A stretch of DNA of 64,000 nucleotides from Clusia tigrina (taxonomy: Eukaryota; Arthropoda; Insecta; Diptera; Clusiidae), in contig OV050030.1 in the NCBI GenBank assembly GCA_920105625.2, forward strand, positions 185,982,387 through 186,046,386, given 5' to 3'. The notes under the pieces were generated by a model. The model was not told where the DNA came from. It saw only the letters and a list, made by a program, of their open reading frames with translations, and made no database searches. The translations under genes were made by a program, and so were the position numbers. Shown piece after piece: positions 20,001 through 27,819 of this stretch (position 1 is the first letter of the stretch; every line of letters begins with the position of its first letter).

Positions 20001-20662
20001 TTAAGCACCCTCCAATTAGAAATGTTATTTGATATGAATGCGCTAGTTAGAGTGAGATCTAACACCTCCCCCCTTATCGCATTCATAAAGGTAGGCTCGT
20101 CACCCCTATTTACCACCACCAGATTATTTGTTGTAATAAAATCAAGAAGTGACTCACCTCGCCCGTTCGTGTCCGTGCTTCCCCATACCGTGTGGTGCGC
20201 GTTTGCGTCGCAGCACACCACCCACTGTAGACTGCGAGTGCGACAGTACTCCGTAAGCTGCTGGAGCTCGCGCGATACCGCGTCCTCTGTGTCGCCAGGT
20301 AAGTACATGGAGGCCAGGACTACCGTTCTCCTCCCTTTGGCACTAGGCACTTCTGCCTGTACTGCCACCAGATCGCGTTGTAGAAGCTCTGAAATTGGGA
20401 GGAATTTAATATTTTTGTTGATCATGATCGCTGCCCTCGGTCGGTCAACATTATTATCATAGATCAACTTACATGTTTTTGTCTGCAGACCATTTATGCG
20501 CCCATTTGTGGCCCATGGTTCTTGAATGGCTACGAAGTCCAGACTCTGGTGTTCCACCAAGGCACTGAGCCTGTAAGAGGCTGCTATAGCCCTGTGGAGA
20601 TTTATTTGGAGACAGTGAAGCTGCTTCCAAGAGTTTTGCGTTCGTGATGGGGCCTGGGACAT
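17015..20662 (-). CDS. ORF2 polyprotein: endonuclease, reverse transcriptase, RNase H (LOA/I type)
   Basis: The 1,215-residue protein is uninterrupted. The apurinic-type endonuclease covers about residues 15-235 (LQINLHRA, AIQEPWA, CDANAHHTVWGS, SDHRYICFD). The reverse transcriptase covers about 470-790 (SFLLKVMEKILDQYI, SVDITGAFDN, GCPQGGVLSPLLW, GFADDLVIMVRG with the catalytic FADD near 682, MKYLGVILD). RNase H covers about 940-1065 (LWYTDGSKMEDG, FQAEVHALELCA, ICILSDSQAALKS, MWVPGHEGHEGNEMADSLA). A C-terminal Cys/His cluster lies near 1160 (CRLCQEKQETAEHILCTC). The enzyme nicks target DNA and copies its own RNA onto the nick. The ATG overlaps the ORF1 stop as TAATG, which suggests translation by termination and reinitiation. 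LOA versus I assignment was not tested by phylogeny. Confidence 0.93.
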   Translation of the reverse strand: MSQAPSRTQNSWKQLHCLQINLHRAIAASYRLSALVEHQSLDFVAIQEPWATNGRINGLQTKTCKLIYDNNVDRPRAAIMINKNIKFLPISELLQRDLVAVQAEVPSAKGRRTVVLASMYLPGDTEDAVSRELQQLTEYCRTRSLQWVVCCDANAHHTVWGSTDTNGRGESLLDFITTNNLVVVNRGDEPTFMNAIRGEVLDLTLTSAFISNNISNWRVLNEVSLSDHRYICFDLGGEIGGTFEMRNVRKTNWSIYNFYLEQNIAGLSEKISNSQELDLEVNKLNNIIIKAFESSCNLVVKKRSRNVPWWSGELNVLRKKARQLFNRAKSNGDWASYRSALTAYNNELRRSKRDSWKKYCEEIETLPAATRLQKSLNKDHSNGLSTLKKPDGNFTESLEETGQLLLDTHFPGCATSGEDSEIIENTRFLMPTRRELSLARRIFTVNKTKWAISTFRPFKSPGVDNIQPCLLRQGVDVLAPVLTNIFRISLELGIVPKPWTKARVAFIPKAGKKADHTPKAYRPISLTSFLLKVMEKILDQYIRETYLKDSPLHIEQYAYQSGKSTETAIHSLTSKIEKAFEGKEIALCTSVDITGAFDNATFRSIEEGMNRKGIQRLIITWVLNMLKNRTTIFETGTAKQIVRSTKGCPQGGVLSPLLWLLVIDELLQTLNDLGYEIQGFADDLVIMVRGKFDSTITDRMQLALDITQNWCQEKGLSINPNKTNVVPFTKRRKLNLGTLSLGTTNLTMSNEMKYLGVILDKTLTWKNHLSYITSKALRATYACQRLYGKTWGLRPKMMAWSYKTIIVPMITYASLVWWPKVNQTGAQRTLNKIHRIACLSVTGAMRTCPTLALGVITGLTPLHLVVKRMAASAALRLPNLAHLKEGNLSGHAKILDTVWNSPCLMVFDKMDRKLDFSKQFKVVISDRSAWRNKEITIKQDSQLWYTDGSKMEDGSAGAGIVGPNFQKAIAMGKTASIFQAEVHALELCARECLRRGTRNTKICILSDSQAALKSLINFSFQSKLVWECCKLLNTLAARNSVTLMWVPGHEGHEGNEMADSLAKKGADTAFIGPEPFCGVNSSFTNNLLCEQEKRSLLNYWRAQKGMRQSRLLIDPEHIRVDASLNLSRNDIKLYTELLTGHCKLNYHLKKIGVVEDDSCRLCQEKQETAEHILCTCPAVARRRHKYLGSGFISPNHLVKIKPTAVTRFINSLGLF

Positions 20663-22170
20663 TATTTCCCAGACCGATCCTTGCGGATCTTACCACCCTT
20701 TGTGCTCCGCAAAGTTTCCGCAGCCTCCGGGTCTTTTCTCTCCCATTTCCTGAGCCTACCAGAGAGAGCAGATGGTCCTGGACGTTGGGCACGTGTGTTG
20801 CCTCTCTCCGCTCTCGGTACTGGCTTTGTGAAAATGGGCCCCGTTTTCGGCTTCTGGCTACTCTGCTTTGCCCGCGCTGCAACAGATGTTGTTGGTTGCT
20901 CTTCAACACCAACAGCAGATTTTGCCCTGTTCCCCTTCAGTCTAGGTCGGAGCTGGGCACTGCCAAAGCCATAGTAGACCTTGTTACCCAGTGTGTCAAC
21001 CCTTTCAGACGAGATGGGGTCCAGAGCAATTGCCAGCTCGACCTGGTCACCTTTTTGTAGGCGATGGAGCACCCGCCACTCGCTGACACTAATGCCCGAA
21101 TTCTGCGACTCCACTTGCCCCAGAATTCGGTCATTTTGCCAAGATACCGAGCCGGGAAAGTAGCCAACGAAGATCTTGGCCTTTGGCACTTTTGCCTCGT
21201 CCACCACCTTCAACTCAGCCCCCTCCCATGGCTTCATGGCTGGTATCCATTCTTCAGCCCAGGCTACGGTTTCGTCGTCCAGACAGTTGATCGTCAACCA
21301 TCCAGGCTTGAAACTACAGCCTGCAAAGTGTGGCTTCACTGGGCCCCCACGAGTCTCGAACATCTTGTCGAGAATGCACCGTTGTACCTTCCCAATTTCT
21401 TCAGTGGACCATATGCCCTCCGGGAAATTGCTAGGTATAACCCCTATCTTTTTGGAGCAGACTGTCTCCGCTAGAGTAGGCTTTGAGCAGGGGACCCCCA
21501 AGGAGGCTCCCTGCACGCCATGTCTTTCAGAGACACTCGCCACCCTCTTACTGGGACCAGGTTCGCCCCCAAGTAAGGTCTCCGCCTCCTTCATCTCACC
21601 ACACACCGGCGGGTCCGCTGGGGGCACTATTGACATTTTATCAATGTTTTTGTTGCCCTCTTGTGCAAACCGCTTTGTCGGCCTGGAGTTCGATGTCGGC
21701 GTGGAGCCATCTGAACGGGATCTTTTAGGGGTCCATCGCGCAGACACGTTCGCTGGATTTGCCGCCAAGGACCGAGCTGTTTCCAGCGATATGCCCCTGG
21801 CAAGCAAAGCCTTAAAACGTTTACGTCCAGCTCCGGACAGCTTCACCCTAAGTTTTGGAATCTTCTCTGGAGCAGGTTCAAGAAGATTTCTCTCCTGTTC
21901 CGAGGAGATAGACACCCCAGCCGATTCCTGGCTAAGTGGGATGTCCATCTCCTCCGGCCTGTCGGTTAAGGGACCGGGTGCCCCCCCCAACAGGTCGTGC
22001 TCCATGCTTTCATTGTCGATGGGACCAGATGCCCCCTCGGCCAATGATGGCTGTTGGCTCATTGTAGCCACAATATGCACATTTGAAGGTGTGCAGTCCA
22101 TTTTTTTTTTTTCATATAGGCTTAAGTTTTCCATATATTTTTTTTTAGTTTTCTTTTGCGTTTTGGTCAC
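20662..22170 (-). CDS. ORF1 (gag-like) protein of the inner LOA-type element, DUF4780-like
   Basis: The 502-residue ORF starts MTKTQKKTKKKYMENLSLYE, with a basic, low-complexity N terminus, and has a Pro/Ser-rich first half. The conserved region at about residues 240-420 reads KPHFAGCSFKPGWLTINCLD, VAWAEEWIPAMKPWEGAELK, KAKIFVGYFPGSVSWQNDRI and SEWRVLHRLQKGDQVELAIA. This matches DUF4780 as I remember it, a domain of insect retrotransposon ORF1 proteins. No CCHC knuckles are seen. The C terminus is strongly basic. It should bind element RNA and form the particle with ORF2; this is family inference. Downstream Met codons (near 22145 and 22080) are alternative starts. Confidence 0.85.
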   Translation of the reverse strand: MTKTQKKTKKKYMENLSLYEKKKMDCTPSNVHIVATMSQQPSLAEGASGPIDNESMEHDLLGGAPGPLTDRPEEMDIPLSQESAGVSISSEQERNLLEPAPEKIPKLRVKLSGAGRKRFKALLARGISLETARSLAANPANVSARWTPKRSRSDGSTPTSNSRPTKRFAQEGNKNIDKMSIVPPADPPVCGEMKEAETLLGGEPGPSKRVASVSERHGVQGASLGVPCSKPTLAETVCSKKIGVIPSNFPEGIWSTEEIGKVQRCILDKMFETRGGPVKPHFAGCSFKPGWLTINCLDDETVAWAEEWIPAMKPWEGAELKVVDEAKVPKAKIFVGYFPGSVSWQNDRILGQVESQNSGISVSEWRVLHRLQKGDQVELAIALDPISSERVDTLGNKVYYGFGSAQLRPRLKGNRAKSAVGVEEQPTTSVAARAKQSSQKPKTGPIFTKPVPRAERGNTRAQRPGPSALSGRLRKWERKDPEAAETLRSTKGGKIRKDRSGK

Positions 22171-22700
22171 CCACGGGCGCCCCCGTGGTAAGGCTAATTA
22201 AAACCGTAGGTTCGCCGGACCTCGTACGGAGTTCGCTATTAAGCTTGACTCTACCCCGTCAAGCAAGCTCACTGGCATAGCTGTTCCACCGTGAATTTAG
22301 GGTGTTTTTTTTTATGGGCCAATATGTCTGGTGAACCCTGCCCCAGGGAGTTTTCTCTCTCCCCCGCCCGGCAATCGGCGACCCAAGTCCAGCAGAGACA
22401 TGACCGTACTGAAAGTGGGCCATTGGTCTGTAAAGTAATTGCCGCACTTCCCCGAAGGGCTGACCAATTGTTAGTGTCTAGGCGATCCGGCGGTCTCAGT
22501 GAGACGTTCGATATTGGCCAGTACGACTACTAACTAGCCTTAACGACTGAGCAGGAATCGTAGAAAACTACTTTCAACCTGTGCGTTGAAGGTAGTTCTT
22601 AGTTTGCGTAACTGGACCATGTCACCGTCTTTCATGTGCCATGTTCCAGCACACAGTAAGCCCCTACACCGCAACAAGGTGACTACCCAGCGTAGGGGTG
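22171..22700 (-). promoter_or_regulatory. 5' UTR of inner element (internal promoter expected)
   Basis: The first base after the target duplication begins CACCCCTACGCTGGGTAGTC. Non-LTR elements normally carry a promoter inside the transcribed 5' UTR, but no Inr or DPE was identified with confidence. A T9 run lies at 22308-22316 on the plus strand. The apparent coding of 22540-22711 into the neighbouring RT frame is read-through into this UTR and not protein. Confidence 0.5.
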
Positions 22701-22711
22701 TAATGTAGGTA
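22701..22711. repeat. 11-bp target-site duplication, 5' side of inner LOA-type element
   Basis: TAATGTAGGTA, identical to 16934-16944. It marks the 5' end of the inner element and shows that the copy is not 5'-truncated. Confidence 0.9.
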
Positions 22712-23978
22712 GGTTGAGTATTACTTCTAAAGCCCTTGCTCAGAAGCCTCAAATAGCTTTGTTTCTGAGTGGCTGGCCACCATATCAGTATTCCATATAG
22801 CAATATAGGTCTGACCACCGAAATGTACAGCCAGTGCATAATTCGTGGGGATAGCCCCCACCTGATTCCGACCGTTTTTTTTACATGTGTACAAAGCAAT
22901 ACTGGCCTTTCTGACTCTTTCTTCAATATTGGGTTTCCAGGTAAGTTTTCTATCTAATACTAGTCCCAAATATCTAACTGTCTCCTTCATCGGAATTTCC
23001 ACACCTTTGTATGTTAGCGGGGAGACCTCAGGAGATATATTTTTCTTAGAAAAGAGGATTAATTCCATTTTATCAGGGTTTAACCCTAATCCCCTTCTTC
23101 CCGTCCAACCAGTAAGCGTGGCCATGCTAGAGCGCAAAATATCCATAAGAGTGTTTGGATATTTCCCTCTGTTCACAATTGCCAAGTCATCAGCATAGGC
23201 GACGACATGGCAACCCTCCCTCTCTAGGGCTAGCAGTAATGAATTTACCGCCTCCTCCCTGAGTAGTGCCTCTGCAGACCTGTCTGCTTAAGGTGTGGGA
23301 ACCTAAGCTGGCAGTTACCTTTCTGCTGACGAGTATCATCTCTACCATCGCTACCATATTAGGATCGACGCCCAGCGCTTCTAACGCTCCCGTAATGGCG
23401 TTCGCATTTATGTTGCTGAAAGCGCCTACTATGTCAATAAACGCCGCTAGTGCGAAATCTTTCTGCTGGATGGCTTTTTCCACTATACCAATAAGTACGT
23501 GTAACGCCGTCTCTGTCGATTTGCCCTTCGTGTATGCATGTTGTGCCGAGGAGATTCTACCAGTTGGTATAGCTTCCCGTAAGTGTGCATCCATCAATCT
23601 CTCCAGTGTTTTTAGGAGGAAAGACGTGAGACTGATTGGTCTGAAGTCTTTAGGATTTACATGAGCTGACTTGCCACCCTTGGGTATGAAGGAAACCTTC
23701 GTTTCTCTCCATCGCAGCGGAATATAGCCCATGTTAAGACAGCTTCTAATTGCAGTCACAACCCAGGGCGTAATTATGTCCCGTGATTGTTGCAGTTCTG
23801 CTGGATAAATTCCATCCGGACCCGGAGATTTATATGGACCAAAGGTGTTAATGGCCCACTCCACTTTCTCGACTGTAACTAACGCATTCCCTATCTCAGA
23901 CTGTCTGCCCCTAGGTGTCGAGTTATCACCCTCCACTGTGCTACTGCCTAGAAAATGCGTATCTAAGAGAAGAGCCAC
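22712..23978 (-). pseudogene. outer LOA-type element: reverse transcriptase
   Basis: Two overlapping ORFs carry the reverse transcriptase. They read TFGPYKSPGPDGIYPAELQ, VSFIPKGGKSAHVNPKDFRP, ISLTSFLLKTLERLMD, QHAYTKGKSTETALH and AFIDIVGAFSN, then CRGTTQGG. A small deletion of about 30 bp follows, removing the usual VLSPLLW. Downstream the frame gives the ADD region (CHVVAYADDLAIVNRGKYPN near 23200), NPDKMELILFSKK and VRYLGLVLDRKLTWK. The coding ends at ALEVILNLPTL where the inner element inserted. The deletion and at least one further frameshift near 22880 inactivate it. Confidence 0.85.
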
Positions 23979-24340
23979 ACATCACCCGGACCTTTCAGGT
24001 AGCCCAGGTTTTGTGGTGTCGTCGCTAGGATTCTTCTTAGTCTAGCTGCTTCCGATGTTTCTTCCACATCCCTACAATAATTTTGCCAGGATTGTCGCTG
24101 CGCAGTTCTGGTTGCTTTCTTGTATATTTTTAGGTCAGCCTTATAGGCTTCCCAGTCCGCGGGCAGACCCGAAGTTTTAGCCCTGTTAAATAACCGCCTA
24201 TTGGACTTCCGGAGAAGGCCTAAATCCATTGACCACCAAGGTAGTTTGTTCTTGCCTCTCAGTTTTACAACCGGGTACCCGGCTGTCAGTGAAATATTCA
24301 GGGCCGTGGTTACCTGATTGATCAACTCGTCGCATTCCAC
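23963..24340 (-). pseudogene. outer LOA-type element: endonuclease-RT linker
   Basis: This ORF matches the region between endonuclease and reverse transcriptase in the inner element. LPWWSMDLGLLRKSNRRLFN corresponds to VPWWSGELNVLRKKARQLFN, and ARTAQRQSWQNYCRDVEETS corresponds to RSKRDSWKKYCEEIETLPAA. The match supports common family membership of the two nested elements. It is separated from the endonuclease ORF by a frameshift near 24345-24405. Confidence 0.8.
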
Positions 24341-24406
24341 AGGGTCTGTGGGATCAGACGGGGGATTTCTTGACAGCGAGGCCCTGAGAGTCTTCCTATA
24401 CTTCCC

Positions 24407-25115
24407 CTAGTCCGTTCTCCGTATATTTCTAAAGGTCTTAACTGGAGCTACTGGGAAGTTCAATTCGTATTCTATATAGCGATGGTCAGAGTAGGAATTT
24501 TCATTCGACACTCTCCATCTTATATTGTTCGCGAAATTATCGAAGGTCAGGGTAATATCTAACACTTCCTTTCTATTTTGTGATATAAACGTCGGCTCCG
24601 AGCCTAAATTTAGAACACTAAGCTTATTCTCGATAATGAAGTCTAAAACTGACTCACCTCTTGCGTTAGTGTTCGAACTTCCCCACAATGTGTTGTGTGC
24701 GTTTACATCGCTGGAGACAACCAAGTTCCTGTTGGTTGCGTCTGCCTCCATGACTAATGTCCGAACCTCTTTCGGTGGAGCGTCCTTGTCATGTGCGAGG
24801 AGCGTCCGTGTATGCAGAGGCTACCCAGAGACTGCTATTTTGCAGCTCAATGCTTGCCGCCACCGTATCACCATTACTTAACTGTGAGAGCAAAAAGATG
24901 TTAATGTTATCCTTTGCTATTATACAAGCACGAGGCTTACCTGTGCTCTGAGCGGCTATCATCTTGAAGCCTCTCATCTTCAAACCGCAGATTTTGTTGC
25001 CGCATATCCACGGCTCTTGGATGAGGGCCACGTCAAAATCACCGGAACCCAGGCGGACCACCAAATTCGCGGAGGCGAGTTTACAATGGTGGAGGTTGAT
25101 TTGGATCAGCTTCAT
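24407..25115 (-). pseudogene. outer LOA-type element: endonuclease
   Basis: The start MKLIQINLHHCKLASANL at 25115 and DVALIQEPWICGNKI form the N-terminal catalytic block of the apurinic-type endonuclease. After a frame change near 24790-24750 come VSSDVNAHNTLWGSSNTNAR, EVLDITLTFDN and YSDHRYIEYE (the catalytic SDH). ORF2 would start 35 nt inside the end of ORF1 in another frame, a different layout from the TAATG of the inner element. The single frameshift breaks it. Confidence 0.83.
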
Positions 25116-26206
25116 AGGAATCTGTCCCTCTTACCTCCACCATTGTAACGTCCGCGTCCTCCTCTTCTTCGGTGTAGTCAAGAAGGTCGTCCTCCTCAAA
25201 GAGCTGCCCGACCCCCCCGGTCAGCTGCTCTGAGTCAGTCGACCGTTGGCTGCTGGACAACCTCTCTTCACCACCGCCCGCCGGGCTAGTCTTGTCACCC
25301 TCTATCCCCTCCGGTTCCAAAGCTTGCTCGTCGCTGCGGTAGATCCGAACGGTCGTGCCAACGAACCCGAACCTGACCACCCCTTTTATCTCTGCCAGTG
25401 GGGCAAGTGACTCAGCGTTGAGTATTACCAACACCTGCCTCCTACCTTCCACTGGCTCCTCAAGTTTCGCTACCTTCCAATTATCCACCCACCTCCACTT
25501 CTCTTTGGGTATGACCCCTTCCTCCTCCTTCCGGTCAATGATGGCCAGCATCTCACCCCCACCTTTGACAACTTCGCTGTAGGATGGGTATTTCTGGCCG
25601 CCGACTTTTTGTCTTTTAGCGACCTCACCCGCCTCTTCAGCCGAACGTTGTCTCTTTGGGGCTGTATCCGCCGGTTTGCCCAAGCCGGATAGCACACCCC
25701 TTGCCCACTCTACCGATTTGGCCTGCTCCTCATTGAGCTGATCAGTTGGTAGAGCTTCATATTTGGTCAAGACTTTGAAAGCTGCCTTCTTTTCGTAGAA
25801 GGCCTGCTTTGACGGACGGACGGGTTTAAACGACCCCCCCGGCCTACCCCAGCAACCTTATTTGACCTGCTGGGCCCCTCTACTATCTGCTGTCGATTGA
25901 TCCCCGGGGCAGCCCCCCGACCGCAGCCAGCGTTTGGGTTTTTGCCACCTCCTCCGGGTTTCTTCCTTCAGCACCCCTCTGAAAAAGACGAGAGACCGGT
26001 TTTCCCAAGCCTCCCCGTCCCCTGCTACTAGCACTCGTGCTGGGACCAGCCCTAACGCTTAAGCTCCCTCTGCCTCCTGCTGCTATCGATCTGTCTACCA
26101 CCCTTGTGTTAGCGGCAGACAGGATCGCCCCTGTCGGTTTTTTGGGAGGACCGCCCTGCTTTCGTTTTGTGTTTTCAGAAATTTGTTTAAACATATATGG
26201 TCCCAC
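25081..26206 (-). pseudogene. outer LOA-type element: ORF1, frameshifted
   Basis: The N-terminal part (26206-25883, starting MGPYMFKQISENTKRKQG) is Gly/Ser/Arg-rich. The second part (25770-25081) contains KEKWRWVDNWKVAKLEEPVE, VLVILNAESLAPLAEIKGVV and RFGFVGTTVRIYRSDEQAL, similar in layout to the DUF4780-like half of the inner ORF1. It ends in an acidic tail. The two parts are in different frames, so at least one indel lies between 25770 and 25883. Confidence 0.72.
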
Positions 26207-26605
26207 GAGTATCGGACAAGAGAGGTTCGCTCGCGCAGAGGTCCGTGTGCGCGGGTAAGGCTAGGTAGAATCGGAGGACGCCAAGTATCCGGAGCACTCC
26301 GTTCGAGACTGCGCTAGGTTTTGTCCTGGGTCCCAGCCAGGCTGAGCATCGACACGGGTCGTATGACATCTTGCTCCAACCCAGAGGTTTTTTATAGAGG
26401 TTTGCTCCTCCACACCCTGTATCCGGGGAGGTGTTTATTGACTCCTCAGTCTAGATCCGTAGTGTTCTGGTTTAAATAACAGGGTTACCTCGAGCAGGAT
26501 GTGACTCTTCGCCACGCACTATCGGTCTAGATGGGATAGAAGCTAATGTTCCTAGAACTATAATCGCATACTCCCATCCTGCGAAAATTTACGCTTCAAC
26601 CCCTA
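26207..26605 (-). promoter_or_regulatory. 5' UTR of outer LOA-type element
   Basis: About 400 bp between the target duplication (26606) and the first ORF1 Met. It is GC-richer than the flanking host DNA. No promoter motif could be named. Confidence 0.5.
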
Positions 26606-26620
26606 ATTTTGTTAGTAGGT
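26606..26620. repeat. 15-bp target-site duplication, 5' side of outer element
   Basis: ATTTTGTTAGTAGGT, identical to 15771-15785. It shows that the outer element reaches its own 5' end. Confidence 0.88.
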
Positions 26621-26779
26621 CTTTGCTTATTCATAGTAGGAGGAGTCGGTCTATGTGTGTGCGGAAAATACCTGTCATAATTTTCGCCCTCACAGTGTGT
26701 AATTGTAGTTTTATATTGTCATAAATTGATTAATGAATTGTGAAATAAAGTGCAAATTGTAATAAAGTAAACTTTAAGC

Positions 26780-27034
26780 CTGATATTAAGTATTTATTTA
26801 TTTATTTATTGCAACATACTTTACAAATAAATTTATAAAATATTGGATGGTGTAGGACAACTAGGCGATTTACACCTGTTTTATAAAAATTTATTATATT
26901 AAATTAAGTAGGTCATGTTTTCTTAAGGCTTCTTTGATTGATATTATGGTGTCTTTTTCTTTGCAGTCAAATATTTTTCCGGAATTATCCATTTTTAAAA
27001 TGGGGTAGTCAAGCATGATGCTGATATTAAGTAT
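26780..27034 (-). mobile_element. 5'-truncated non-LTR retroposon with 14-bp target duplication
   Basis: CTGATATTAAGTAT occurs at 26780-26793 and 27021-27034 and brackets a 227-bp insert. Read on the minus strand, the insert codes for about 40 residues (MLDYPILKMDNSGKIFDCKE...IKEALRKHDLLNLI, 27017 to about 26890). A short 3' UTR and a tail of AAATA repeats next to the duplication follow. This is the normal form of a heavily truncated non-LTR copy. The family of the parent element was not identified. Confidence 0.8.
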
Positions 27035-27048
27035 GTAAATTGCAATAA

Positions 27049-27092
27049 TTAAATAAAGCTAATTATTTTAAATTAACCAGCGATTGTTTGAT
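27049..27092 (+). repeat. 44-bp inverted repeat partner of 13799-13842
   Basis: It starts TTAAATAAAGCTAATTATTT and matches the minus strand of 13799-13842 with two differences. The sequence between the two copies would be only about 2 kb once the LOA nest and the 227-bp retroposon are removed. Confidence 0.6.
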
Positions 27093-27093
27093 T

Positions 27094-27196
27094 TTCTTCT
27101 TCTGAAAATTATTACGGTGGCATAACCACACATACGCATTTACAACTACTGTTATAACTTGTCTTGTCAATAAATTCGTTACAAAAATAATCTTCA
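27094..27196 (+). repeat. direct repeat, copy 1 (partner 27711-27815)
   Basis: Both copies run TTCTTCTTCTGAAAA, ATTACGGTGGCATAACCACA, CATACGCA, TAACTTGTCTTGTCAATAAA, then ACAAAAATAATCTT, with a few mismatches. They lie about 617 bp apart. A solo-LTR pair or local duplication is possible. Confidence 0.7.
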
Positions 27197-27504
27197 TATT
27201 CACAGAATTGACGACTATCGATTTACTCACATTTACAGAATGAATACGGTCTATGTCTACTGACGAATCTTCACAAGAAATTGTAAACTTTATAGAATAT
27301 ATCCTGGAAGGTTAGTGTGATCAGGCTTAATTAGCCTGCCACTAACAAAAGCAATGCACTATGACACCACTGAAATATAATAAAAAACAGAGAGAGAGAC
27401 CTAACGGAACAAAAGAGGGGTAATAATGAGACAGAGTTGATTAGAGTGTGGTGGAATGAGACAGTACATGGACAGAATTTGATCAGTCAGTTCACCACCT
27501 GCAG

Positions 27505-27600
27505 TTTGCCTAGTTCTCTGGATGGACAGATTACAACAGCTGTAGGCCCAGGTTCGATTCCTGGGGGGTTCATAATTGGTGTGCTGTTGATTTCTGAGAC
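27505..27600 (+). repeat. possible tRNA-like SINE head (weak)
   Basis: GGTTCGATTCC with a perfect CCCAGG/CCTGGG stem looks like a T-arm and B box. TTGCCTAGTTCTCTGG 50 bases upstream could be an A box. The anticodon and acceptor stems do not fold well, so it is not a functional tRNA. No target duplication was found. Confidence 0.28.
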
Positions 27601-27710
27601 ATAATAAAAAATGCTTGGGGAAAAATTGCCTTTCATTGAAAGATCTCTGATGAGGACAAGTGGCGTGTCCGAAATAGCTATAAGATCTGCCCAAAAATGT
27701 TTCAATAATT

Positions 27711-27815
27711 CTTCTTCTTCTTCTGAAAAATTATTACGGTGGCATAACCACACATACGCAATTGCAACTAATATTGTAACTTGTCTTGTCAATAAATTTG
27801 GTACAAAAATAATCT
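27711..27815 (+). repeat. direct repeat, copy 2 (partner 27094-27196)
   Basis: Second copy of the roughly 100-bp repeat, opening with a TTC run. Differences from copy 1 are scattered, so the pair is not new. Confidence 0.7.
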
Positions 27816-27819
27816 TTAT

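Larger units (their letters stand above)
16945..22700 (-). mobile_element. inner LOA-type non-LTR retrotransposon, full length
   Basis: The element is 5,756 bp, bounded by the 11-bp duplication TAATGTAGGTA. On the minus strand it has a 5' UTR of about 530 bp (22700-22171), ORF1 (22170-20662), ORF2 (20662-17015) and a roughly 70-bp 3' UTR ending in (TAA)n at 16945-16958. The two ORFs overlap by one base in TAATG. Both are open end to end, and all recognisable ORF2 catalytic motifs are present. It inserted between the reverse transcriptase and RNase H coding parts of the older element around it. It is the only element in the window that looks potentially autonomous. Confidence 0.93.
15786..26605 (-). 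mobile_element. outer LOA-type non-LTR retrotransposon, split by a second element
   Basis: Both ends are fixed by the 15-bp target-site duplication ATTTTGTTAGTAGGT (15771-15785 and 26606-26620). Excluding the inner element and one copy of its 11-bp duplication, its own length is about 5.05 kb. From the 5' end it has a 5' UTR, ORF1 (26206-25081), endonuclease (25115-24407), linker (24340-23963) and reverse transcriptase (23978-22712). Beyond the insertion come RNase H (16930-16218), the C-terminal Cys/His region (16249-15881) and a short 3' UTR ending in CCTAACCTA. Several frameshifts and small deletions inactivate it, but it is close to full length. The order endonuclease, reverse transcriptase, RNase H places it in the LOA/I group. 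Confidence 0.88.

Noticed and set aside
19908..20462. 184-codon plus-strand ORF
   Set aside because: Antisense to the endonuclease region of the intact ORF2; no recognisable family in this frame.
21176..22201. 341-codon plus-strand ORF
   Set aside because: It is antisense to ORF1 of the inner LOA-type element, where all family similarity lies on the minus strand.
22540..22711. Continuation of the outer element's RT protein (ORF running to 22540)
   Set aside because: This stretch is the 5' UTR of the inner element. The true continuation starts at 16933, as shown by the 11-bp duplication.
27505..27600. Functional tRNA gene
   Set aside because: Only the T-arm folds properly; other arms fail. 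At most a SINE-like fragment.
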